Assembly: GCA_964489525.1 (NCBI GenBank)
Contig: CAZAYY010000012.1
Span: 67,342-131,341, forward strand
DNA: 64,000 bases
Source of the DNA: CAZAYY01 sp964489525
GTDB lineage: Bacteria; Chloroflexota; Anaerolineae; Anaerolineales; JABWBV01
Direction of reading: 5' to 3'
The notes beneath the pieces were generated by a model, which saw only the letters and a list, made by a program, of their open reading frames with translations, did not search any database and was not told the origin of the DNA. Below, one piece after another: positions 36,545 through 44,172 of this stretch (position 1 is the stretch's first letter; the number at the start of each line of letters is the position of its first letter). The translations under genes were made by a program, and so were the position numbers.

Positions 36545-38653
36545 TCAGGGTGCGGTTGTGGGCAGGAGAATCGTCCAGCTATCGGTTGTGTGACAGTTAG
36601 AACATTGTCCACGTGCATGACCGAGCGGCCGGTCTTTGGCATGGCAAGATTTACAATCGTTATATCCATCGTGATTAAAATCAACATCAGCCCAATCGGT
36701 AAAGTTGTGACACCCGGAACACTGCCCGGGCCAATGGCCCGTTGGCGCTGGATGGCAGTAAATGCAGTTATCTGTTAACGAGTGTTTGTAATAGGCGGGT
36801 GTCCAGGTAATCGTATTATGACAAAGCGAACACTGAAGGGTGTAATGTTCAGGGGATGTGGCATGGCAGGACAGACAATTGGTGCTGACCAGTGAATGGT
36901 CAAATACCCACTCTCGCCAATCCTGGGTGTTGTGGCATTTGATACAAATGGTTTGAGAATAATGCATCAGCGGAACCACATGGCAGCTTGTGCAAGGGTA
37001 GGCCATGTTGGTGTGGCTGTAGTTGGAGTTCGTCCAAGTGGTCATCGCATGGCACGAGCTGCATTCGCCGGGGTAGTGATTGGTTGGCTGCTCGCGGAGA
37101 TGGCAGTTGGAACAAGAATTCAAGGGGTTGTGCTGATAAAGATTTTTCTTCCAATTGTTCAGGTTGTGGCAGTCGGTACACAAGCCTGGGTAGTGTTCTT
37201 CAGGCGTGGTGTGGCACTGCAGGCAGTTGGTGGACTTGTGATAAAACGGTTCCTCCCAGCTTGTGGTACTGTGGCAAAGGTCGCAGTTGGGGTTGTAATG
37301 GTCTGCGATCGTTTCATGGCAGGTTATGCAGCGTTGGCTTTTGACTTCATGGAAATCTTTGTTGGTTTTCCAGGTGTTTGTCAGGTGACAATTGGTGCAG
37401 CTGCCCAGGTAGTCGTGGTTTGTATTGGGTTCGGTGTGACAGCGCACACAGGATGTGCGGGTATACAATTGGTGGGCAAACTGGTAAACATTCCAATCGG
37501 TTTCGCTTGTATGACAATCCACGCAGGCGCCCTTGGTATAGTGGTTGGCGGGTGTGTCGGGGGTATGACAGGTTTCACAGGTATATTCCCCAACATGGAC
37601 ATATTCAATGACCGTCCAGTCTTCCATATCCTGGTGGCAGTTCTGGCAAAAGCCCGGGTTGTGTTCGGGCGGTTCGGCATCGGCGTGGCAGCTTTCACAG
37701 CGCTCGCCTTCGGTATGTTCAAAAATGGTGAGAGACCAATCTTCGGTGTCTTCGTGGCAGCGTTTACACTCCCCTGGATAGTGGGCAGAATCCCCTTGGG
37801 GCAAGGTGAAAATTTCTTCTGTGTAACCCACGGAATAAACCGCTTCGGTGAGCATGGTAATCGCATGGCAGGATTGGCATTCAAAGACGCCCACGTGGTC
37901 AAAAGCAGTTGGTGTCCAGTCCAGGGTGTTATGGCAGTTTTCACAGGCACCAGCAAAGTGGTTGGTATAAATAGAAGCACTGGCAAGCAAATCAATGGTG
38001 TGGCATTGGGCACAAATCCGGGTGGTGCCTGCATACAGCCCGTTGACATGGCAGTCCTCGCAATTGCCTGAATGACCGCCTTCCATTGAAAAATTGCTGT
38101 GGTCCACATCTGAATCGAGATAGGAAACCGCGACCGGGTTAACGCTCACCACAGAAGGCAGAAGCTGCACCTTGGGCGTCTCGGCTTTAGGCTCCGGGGT
38201 GTTAAGCATGGCGGAAACAAAGGCAAAGAGCGGCGCCGCTGCAGGCTCATTTTCTTTTAGATCGAGTGATTTTACAACCACAATGGTTTTGCGAGCCAGG
38301 CTTTCAAACTCTGGCTGGAAGCCAGAAACGGATTGGGCTGGAATGGCGTTTTGCTGAACCACCAATACATCCAGTGCATCCGCCAAAAACCCCACCGCAA
38401 GAGACACCTCCTCAGGGTTTTGCGCACCCGCCAGGTCCACCAGGCGCCGTTCTGCAAGCTGGCAGGCATAAGCGGTCTTTTCTTCTGGACCCTGGGTCAA
38501 CTGCATCCGCCAGCTTTCTGCTAGGTGTTGGGATTGAAACCAGGGTTGTTCAAGACAGCTAAAAGGCTCTACCTCGGCCAGGTAAAAAAGCCCGAGGCCC
38601 GCCATGACCAATAAACAGGTTAGCGATAATAATAGGATGACGAGCTTTTTCAT
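36545..38653 (-). CDS. 25-haem cytochrome c with N-terminal membrane anchor
   Basis: This 702-aa protein has an N-terminal hydrophobic helix (about 4-26), a 150-residue domain without haem motifs, and from residue 197 on 25 CxxCH motifs. They come in repeats of about 25-30 residues with alternating spacing, many with a pattern of H-Y-x-G-x-C-x-x-C-H followed by a Trp and a distal His (for example TNHYPGECSSCHAMTTW). That gives a nanowire-like chain of c-type haems outside the membrane. It is the last gene of the bc-type operon, 40 nt after the 12-haem gene. I infer electron transfer from the quinol oxidase complex to an extracellular or periplasmic acceptor. Confidence 0.9.
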   Translation of the reverse strand: MKKLVILLLSLTCLLVMAGLGLFYLAEVEPFSCLEQPWFQSQHLAESWRMQLTQGPEEKTAYACQLAERRLVDLAGAQNPEEVSLAVGFLADALDVLVVQQNAIPAQSVSGFQPEFESLARKTIVVVKSLDLKENEPAAAPLFAFVSAMLNTPEPKAETPKVQLLPSVVSVNPVAVSYLDSDVDHSNFSMEGGHSGNCEDCHVNGLYAGTTRICAQCHTIDLLASASIYTNHFAGACENCHNTLDWTPTAFDHVGVFECQSCHAITMLTEAVYSVGYTEEIFTLPQGDSAHYPGECKRCHEDTEDWSLTIFEHTEGERCESCHADAEPPEHNPGFCQNCHQDMEDWTVIEYVHVGEYTCETCHTPDTPANHYTKGACVDCHTSETDWNVYQFAHQLYTRTSCVRCHTEPNTNHDYLGSCTNCHLTNTWKTNKDFHEVKSQRCITCHETIADHYNPNCDLCHSTTSWEEPFYHKSTNCLQCHTTPEEHYPGLCTDCHNLNNWKKNLYQHNPLNSCSNCHLREQPTNHYPGECSSCHAMTTWTNSNYSHTNMAYPCTSCHVVPLMHYSQTICIKCHNTQDWREWVFDHSLVSTNCLSCHATSPEHYTLQCSLCHNTITWTPAYYKHSLTDNCIYCHPAPTGHWPGQCSGCHNFTDWADVDFNHDGYNDCKSCHAKDRPLGHARGQCSNCHTTDSWTILLPTTAP

Positions 38654-38693
38654 AAGGATACCCTCATTCTGGGCCGTTTATTTGAAACAGCCG

Positions 38694-39710
38694 TTAGCGG
38701 CCCGATTGCACGGCTGTCTTTAACGCTGCTGCCTCCCCCGCTGCACCTGTGGGATGGCAGGAAGCGCAGTCACTCAAATCACCATACTCACCTACGGCAA
38801 AGTGTTCTGCAATGGTTTCAACGGGCTGGTGATCGTGGCACCCGTAACAGGTAATTTCGGTGTAGTACTGCTGATGGCAGGTTTCACAGGCCACCACATC
38901 ATCACTGCCATGACGAATGTCAAATGTGTGCAGCAGCAGATAGGCTGGCTTCCAGGCCGTTGTTGTGTGGCAGCGGTTGCAGGCAGCGCCAAACATGACC
39001 TTGTCTTTTTCGGCAATGTGGCAATCGGAACAAACCTGGCTGGTGCCCTGGAACACCTGGTTCTGGTGACAGCTGGCACACTCCGCTCCGGCATGGGCCC
39101 CATCCAGGACATAGGTATCATGGGCAAATTCTGCCATGTTGGCTGTGCCATCATGACAGGCCAGGCAATTCACGCCATAGAAATCCATGTGGGCAGAAGT
39201 AAAGTCATGATCCATCTCGACATGGCAGGTGACACAATCGGTAGAACCTTCGGCGAAATTCCCCTGCGTATGGCAGTCTTCACAGGTCATCAGCGAGTTA
39301 TCCACGCGCAGGTTATGTTTTTCAAGCGAAAAACCTCCCAACTCCTGGTGATTGATGTTGACAAACGGCACATAGCTGATGTTGGCATCGGTACCCTGGT
39401 GTTCAGTATGGCACGTCTGGCATTTGTAAGTACCAGGCAGTTTGCTGTGCAATCCATCCTGTTCCATTCGCTCTCGGGCAATTTCCAGGTGGCAGTTCTG
39501 GCAGCGATCATCACTGATACAGTGAATGGGAACATGGCAGTGCCCACATTCGTGTTTGAAGGCTTCGTGGTTTGGATACCCCCCCAACATCGCTCCTGTC
39601 GCCTGGGCTGTGGACAAATTTCCCACCATCCGGTACTTCACGCTTTCAAAGGTGAGAAAACCGGCGGAGAAAACCACCATCAGGGCAATAATTTTTATAA
39701 ATCCTTTCAC
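38694..39710 (-). CDS. 12-haem cytochrome c
   Basis: This 338-aa protein has an N-terminal signal anchor (about 5-22) and twelve CxxCH motifs spread along the chain: CGHCH, CQNCH, CQTCH, CEDCH, CVTCH, CLACH, CASCH, CSDCH, CNRCH, CETCH, CYGCH and CASCH. The last third (AWKPAYLLLHTFDIRHGSD then a YGCHDHQP element) resembles the C-terminal part of the 6-haem protein next door, so the two share a c7/cytochrome-c3-like module. Probably an intermediate carrier of the complex. Confidence 0.9.
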   Translation of the reverse strand: MKGFIKIIALMVVFSAGFLTFESVKYRMVGNLSTAQATGAMLGGYPNHEAFKHECGHCHVPIHCISDDRCQNCHLEIARERMEQDGLHSKLPGTYKCQTCHTEHQGTDANISYVPFVNINHQELGGFSLEKHNLRVDNSLMTCEDCHTQGNFAEGSTDCVTCHVEMDHDFTSAHMDFYGVNCLACHDGTANMAEFAHDTYVLDGAHAGAECASCHQNQVFQGTSQVCSDCHIAEKDKVMFGAACNRCHTTTAWKPAYLLLHTFDIRHGSDDVVACETCHQQYYTEITCYGCHDHQPVETIAEHFAVGEYGDLSDCASCHPTGAAGEAAALKTAVQSGR

Positions 39711-39765
39711 AATAACACCTCCAATCCTTCGAAATGCTGGAAGGATTTGAACGGTAAATCAAGAA

Positions 39766-40587
39766 TCATCGCGTTCCTTTCTGCGCGGGCGGGGCCACCA
39801 GTTCCCAATCCCCGGGTTCTCCTGTCAGATGGCAGCTTGTGCAGGCCTTGATGTCGTAGATGTTGGCCTTCAAATGCACCGCTAACATGGCATCGGGTTG
39901 GTGGTCGTGGCATCCAAAACAAGTGTGCGTATCATACGAATCAATGTGGCAAGAAACACACTGCTGCGTTGTATCTGAACCGTGATCCAGGTGAAAAGTG
40001 TGGCGGGTGAGTAAGGCTGGTTTCCAGGCTTGGAGCGTGTGGCAGCGCACACAATCCAACCCAAAACGGTCTTTGTGAACCTCGGGCTGCTCATGGCAAG
40101 CCGAGCAGCGGTGGGGGTCATCCACCACAACATTTAAGAACTCTTCTTCAAGGGCCATTTCAACCAGGGCATACGCTTCCACTTGACGCTCGCCAGCCAG
40201 GGCTTCGACCAGATTCCAGTTCACATTTTGAATGAAAGTAACCAACTGTTCAATTTGTAGGTCACTCAAAATGCCGCCCTTGTTGGTGTGCCAGGCAGCC
40301 ATAACCGAGCCATGCGCAGAACGGGCAATAATCTGAAAAAGAGCGTCCGGGTCGGCATCCGCAAGGTAAGGGGAGTTAAGCGGCGGCATATCCCCAATCC
40401 CCTCGCCATACAGCCCGTGGCAAGACACGCAGTTATCCATATACACCACAGCCGCCTCAGCAATATGCTGTTTGCGCACTTCTTCCATGGCAATGGCAAT
40501 CCGTTGGCCTTCTTGCAAGGCATACAAAGGCAGCAAAATGAGGAATCCAAGCAGTCCGAGTGCTGTAATCCAGGAATATCGGTTCAT
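39766..40587 (-). CDS. Hexahaem cytochrome c: class I domain fused to c7-like module
   Basis: This 273-aa protein has a signal anchor, then a mono-haem class I cytochrome domain (YMDNCVSCHGLYGEG at about 49-63, GDMPPL loop, Met region VMAAW) and, after a linker, five more CxxCH motifs (CSACH, CVRCH, CVSCH, CFGCH, CTSCH). The second part matches the multihaem module of the 12-haem neighbour (AWKPALLTRHTFHLDHGSD). It starts 9 nt after the Rieske gene stop. It likely takes the place of cytochrome c1/f as the first acceptor from the Rieske centre. Confidence 0.9.
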   Translation of the reverse strand: MNRYSWITALGLLGFLILLPLYALQEGQRIAIAMEEVRKQHIAEAAVVYMDNCVSCHGLYGEGIGDMPPLNSPYLADADPDALFQIIARSAHGSVMAAWHTNKGGILSDLQIEQLVTFIQNVNWNLVEALAGERQVEAYALVEMALEEEFLNVVVDDPHRCSACHEQPEVHKDRFGLDCVRCHTLQAWKPALLTRHTFHLDHGSDTTQQCVSCHIDSYDTHTCFGCHDHQPDAMLAVHLKANIYDIKACTSCHLTGEPGDWELVAPPAQKGTR

Positions 40588-40596
40588 GGCACCCTC

Positions 40597-41163
40597 CTAC
40601 CCATACACCAACTGGTCGGGCGAGAAGTGGTCGCGCCGCCGTAAGTAAGAAGTATCGACATACACTTTGCCGCTGTCAATTTTGACGGTGTATAAATCTA
40701 AGGCCCGGTGAAGGGTAGTTTTTTCTGAATTTCCGTAAAAATCAAAAGCCGAAGCGTGGCAAGGGCAAAGGAATTTGCCTTCATCGGAAGAATAATTAAC
40801 TGTGCAGCCCAGGTGGGGGCAGCGGCGGTAGACGGCCATAAACCCGCCATCCGCCGCCCGCACCAAGTAAAAACCTGCTACTGGAAAATCGGTCACCGAA
40901 CCAGGGCTAAAGCTATCCACAGTCCCAACGTCCACCTGCCGGGCAACCCGGCTTTCTCCGGTTTGCGGTTTGAGATACATCAGGCCAATGCCGATGAGTT
41001 CAACAGCAGCCGCAACACCCGCCAGTTTCAAAAATTCTTTGCGGTTAATGCGCAGCTTCTTCCGAGGTTCTGAAATCGGGTGGGATACCATAGCTTCCAA
41101 ACCCTGGATTTCTTCAGGGTCCATATCGGTTGTTGGGGTAGGTTTACTGTTAAGCGTTTGCAT
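40597..41163 (-). CDS. qcrA: Rieske [2Fe-2S] protein
   Basis: This 188-aa Rieske subunit of a quinol:cytochrome c oxidoreductase has one anchor helix (about 45-63) following a NRKEFLKLAG stretch reminiscent of a Tat signal. Cluster ligands are in CPHLGC and CPCHAS, with the two cysteines of these boxes also able to form the usual disulfide. The C terminus carries the strand pattern of the family. It lies 17 nt after the cytochrome b gene and 9 nt before the hexahaem cytochrome. Confidence 0.94.
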   Translation of the reverse strand: MQTLNSKPTPTTDMDPEEIQGLEAMVSHPISEPRKKLRINRKEFLKLAGVAAAVELIGIGLMYLKPQTGESRVARQVDVGTVDSFSPGSVTDFPVAGFYLVRAADGGFMAVYRRCPHLGCTVNYSSDEGKFLCPCHASAFDFYGNSEKTTLHRALDLYTVKIDSGKVYVDTSYLRRRDHFSPDQLVYG

Positions 41164-41180
41164 TTTTCACCTCCTGTCCA

Positions 41181-42536
41181 TTAAGAAAATGGCAGGATAA
41201 GAGCCATATTCGCGCCTCGGAAGAAGACGCCAATGATGGTCAGCGCCACCAGGCTGGAAAACTCGAACATAAATAAACCCAACAATGCTTCCGAGCGGTT
41301 TGCCCGTAAAAGCCTGAATAAACCATAAACCAGGGCCAGCAGCAAAACCGCGACCGCAAATGGAATCACTCCATTCGCAACCAGGGGATTCAGGGTTGGG
41401 AATAGTTCCGGAATTTCGAGCCAGTATTCATCGGCAATCACCAGCAAGGGAATCAGGTTGAAGGCCAGCAGCGCGCCCAGGGCAAAAGTCCACCTGCCGG
41501 TTTTTGACCGGAAATAGATACCAGTGCTTTGATCCTGTCGATCGTAATAAGGAAGCAGTACTGCCATCAAGGTCACCAAAATCACCAGTGCCATGGCTGC
41601 TCGAGCATCCATATGCAGCAGCAGTTCTTGAAGTCCCATGAAATACCAGGCAGCTTTGGCCGGGTTTGGAGAAGAAAGGGGGTCGGCAACAGCCAACAAC
41701 GGGGCTGGAAACTGCGTTCCGATTAAGAAAACCCCAAAAGCCACCAGAACCATAATCCCCAGCTCTTTCTGAACCAGGTTTGGAATGGTGGTTACCTGTT
41801 CGGTGATTTCGCCTGGCTTTGAAGGGGGGTGGCTGATTCCACCCGATTTGCGAATTTTCCAAAAGTGGTAGCTCATCGTTGCCACCAACAAAACTGGCAG
41901 CACAGCCACATGAATCGCATAAAAATTCCGCAAGGCCGCCTGGCCAAGATCCGGCCCGCCCAACAAAAAATGAGACAGAGAATCTCCAGCGAATGGAATG
42001 TACTGAACCAGGCTGGCCGCAACAGTTACCGCCCAATACGAAAGCTGGTCCCAGGGCAGCAGGTAGCCAGTGAAATTGAAGCCAAGAACGATGAACAGCA
42101 AAACCATCCCAATCACCCAGTTGAAAGCCCGTTCTTTAACATGGCTGCCCGTCAAAAAGACCCGCAGCAAATGGAGCACCACCACAAACACCAGGATGTT
42201 TGCAGACCAATGGTGAATGGCGCGAATCAGCGAGCCAAACATCACCTGTGATTCAATCATCTGGATGCTCTGGTAAGCCCGATCCACACTGGCATCATAG
42301 CGGAACATGAGCAAAACCCCGGTAGAAATCAGGACAAGTGTCAGAAAGGTGGCAATCCCACCCAGACCCCAGGTATAGGTAAAACGCAAAGCCGGGACTG
42401 GGACGCGGGTGGGGTGCAGATGTAAAATGACGTTATTTAGAACTTCTCGCAAGCGGCTGCGTTCTTCTTCTGCTGAAATGGCAGCCTGGTCTCGCCCAGG
42501 AGTACTGGTTTTATTCAAAGGAAGATTGGTATCCAT
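41181..42536 (-). CDS. qcrB: Cytochrome b (b6 plus subunit IV-like) of a bc-type complex
   Basis: This 451-aa polytopic quinol-oxidising subunit has haem-ligating histidines H108/H109 and H122 in one helix, and H209 and H224 in another; the 14-residue interval between the latter two is the b6 type. A GFNFTGYLLPWDQLSYWAV helix follows the first pair. The Qo-site PEWY motif is replaced by AAWYF (295-299) followed by GLQELL, as in some bacterial complexes. The C-terminal part adds helices typical of subunit IV. First gene of the five-gene cytochrome operon. Confidence 0.93.
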   Translation of the reverse strand: MDTNLPLNKTSTPGRDQAAISAEEERSRLREVLNNVILHLHPTRVPVPALRFTYTWGLGGIATFLTLVLISTGVLLMFRYDASVDRAYQSIQMIESQVMFGSLIRAIHHWSANILVFVVVLHLLRVFLTGSHVKERAFNWVIGMVLLFIVLGFNFTGYLLPWDQLSYWAVTVAASLVQYIPFAGDSLSHFLLGGPDLGQAALRNFYAIHVAVLPVLLVATMSYHFWKIRKSGGISHPPSKPGEITEQVTTIPNLVQKELGIMVLVAFGVFLIGTQFPAPLLAVADPLSSPNPAKAAWYFMGLQELLLHMDARAAMALVILVTLMAVLLPYYDRQDQSTGIYFRSKTGRWTFALGALLAFNLIPLLVIADEYWLEIPELFPTLNPLVANGVIPFAVAVLLLALVYGLFRLLRANRSEALLGLFMFEFSSLVALTIIGVFFRGANMALILPFS

Positions 42537-42548
42537 ATAAGCCCTCGA

Positions 42549-44069
42549 TTATTGGGTAACCAACAAAGGAATAAAAACTTTAAAGTTCACTGGTACTTCT
42601 GTACCCAAATATAAAAAAGCACTGCCAACCAGGTCAAAATTGACCCGATAAACTGGAGCGCCAACAACCAGGTCGGCATGGTTGTCTAGGTCCAGGTCGG
42701 TGCCGCCAGAAAACGTAAAACCAAAGGATGCGTCAGCCTTGTTGCCCAGCCCGCGCCAGAGCACACTGACACCCAACCCACCGGGATAGCCTGCGAAAGC
42801 ATAGATGGCGCCCTGGTCTGGTTTGTCGCCATCAAACATGGATGCACCCACAAAAACGTCGGGAAAACCATCCTGGTTGACATCGCCAGCGCTTCCAACA
42901 GAACAGCCAAACTGGGAGCCGCCCTGCGGGAAGATGTAACTCCAGACCGGGATGGGGAAAAGTCCATCGCCACTGCCTAGATAAAAATAAGCGGCGCCCT
43001 GGTTCACCAACTGGCTGCTGTGATAGGGCTCACCAATGATTAAGTCCGCATAACCATCCTGGTTGACATCCCCTGCCCCCGCTAAAGCATAGCCAAACTG
43101 AGCTCTATCCTCCTGCCCATAAACAACCTGGGCGGGTGTTTCTGCCAGGCCATTTTCGCCACCCAGGTAAACATAAACTGCACCCACCTGAACCGTTTGC
43201 GTCACATAATAGGGTGCGGCGATGGCGACATCGGTATAACCATCCTTGTTCAGGTCCCCCACCCCGGCCACCACCATCCCAAAGTCAGCGCCAGCTTGCC
43301 CGCCATACACAACCCAATCCGGCTCAAATGGCAGACCGCTGGCAGAACCATAGTAACCAAAAACTGCGCCTGCTTTAAGCCCTGAAAGCGGGGACGTAAA
43401 ATTGGGAGCGCCGATCATCACATCGCCAAAACCATCCTTGTTGACATCACCGGCACTGGCCACAGCATATCCAAATTGTGCACTTTTGGTGTTGGATTCC
43501 ACCCGCCAATCCGGGGTGAGTGCAGGCGTTCCAGGTTGGCCGTAGAACAGGTATGCAGCGCCTTCCTCAGCTTCCGGGTTTGTGGTGCTGGGAGCCCCGA
43601 TCAGAATATCATCCCGGCCATCCCCGTTAACATCCTGCACAATCGCCAGGCTGCTGCCATAGCGCGAGCCCTGCTGCTCGCCAGCCGTTTGCCAGGAAGC
43701 CGCGTTTCCCGGACCGGAAGGGCCGCTCAGGTATAGGAAAGCCCGGCCTTCGCGGTACACCTGGTCGGTCATTTTCGCGGCACCCACCAGTAAATCGGCC
43801 CGGCCATCACCGTTCACATCGCCTGTGATGCTGACTGCGCTGCCAAATTCATCGCCATTGCTCTCGCCGCTTTGCGACCAAACGGGGGTCAGGGAAAAGC
43901 CCGCCAGGGTTTGGTTTTGAGACAGGGAAAGGCTTGCGCTTTCAGGAGCAGCGCCCGCCAGGGAAGGGTGAGAAAACCCGAACGCCAAAAGCACAACCAG
44001 GCTCAGCCAGACCCAGGCGGTTGGGCGGGAATGGGTATTTTGGGAAGGGGTTAAGGGGGTTGGGTTCAT
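42549..44069 (-). CDS. Secreted FG-GAP (integrin-alpha-like) beta-propeller protein
   Basis: This 506-aa exported protein has a signal peptide (VWLSLVVLLAFGFSHPSLAGA) and seven FG-GAP units, each with a calcium loop of the DVNGDGxxDLLVGA type (for example GDVNGDGRADLLVGA, GDLNKDGYTDVAIAAP, DLDLDNHADLVVGAP), so a seven-bladed propeller. It ends in VFIPLLVTQ. ATG 44069 is used; the frame opens 27 nt earlier at a TTG. It lies 12 nt upstream of the cytochrome b gene on the same strand, so cotranscription with the cytochromes is likely. Role unknown; surface binding is an inference. Confidence 0.85.
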   Translation of the reverse strand: MNPTPLTPSQNTHSRPTAWVWLSLVVLLAFGFSHPSLAGAAPESASLSLSQNQTLAGFSLTPVWSQSGESNGDEFGSAVSITGDVNGDGRADLLVGAAKMTDQVYREGRAFLYLSGPSGPGNAASWQTAGEQQGSRYGSSLAIVQDVNGDGRDDILIGAPSTTNPEAEEGAAYLFYGQPGTPALTPDWRVESNTKSAQFGYAVASAGDVNKDGFGDVMIGAPNFTSPLSGLKAGAVFGYYGSASGLPFEPDWVVYGGQAGADFGMVVAGVGDLNKDGYTDVAIAAPYYVTQTVQVGAVYVYLGGENGLAETPAQVVYGQEDRAQFGYALAGAGDVNQDGYADLIIGEPYHSSQLVNQGAAYFYLGSGDGLFPIPVWSYIFPQGGSQFGCSVGSAGDVNQDGFPDVFVGASMFDGDKPDQGAIYAFAGYPGGLGVSVLWRGLGNKADASFGFTFSGGTDLDLDNHADLVVGAPVYRVNFDLVGSAFLYLGTEVPVNFKVFIPLLVTQ

Positions 44070-44127
44070 CAGGTTGTGCTTTTGGCTGTCTTGCAAAAAA
44101 TCTGTTTCAGGATCCTACAAGTCGAGA

Positions 44128-44157
44128 GGGCAGGGGCCAGCAAACCAGCCCCTGCCC
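44128..44157 (-). other. Hairpin between two secreted-protein genes
   Basis: A perfect 10-bp stem (44128-44137 with 44148-44157) lies between the 1063-aa gene and the FG-GAP gene. No T run follows on either strand, so this may be an RNA processing or attenuation element rather than a terminator. Confidence 0.5.
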
Positions 44158-44172
44158 ATTATGGCTGGGTTG

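Noticed and set aside
36896..38071. Long plus-strand ORF (391 codons) opposite the 25-haem cytochrome
   Set aside because: It is the antisense of regularly spaced CxxCH codons, which leave a reading frame open by chance. The minus strand has clear haem motifs, signal anchor and operon context.
38754..39851. Plus-strand ORF (365 codons) opposite the 12-haem cytochrome
   Set aside because: Same antisense effect of CxxCH repeats; no recognisable domain or ribosome site.
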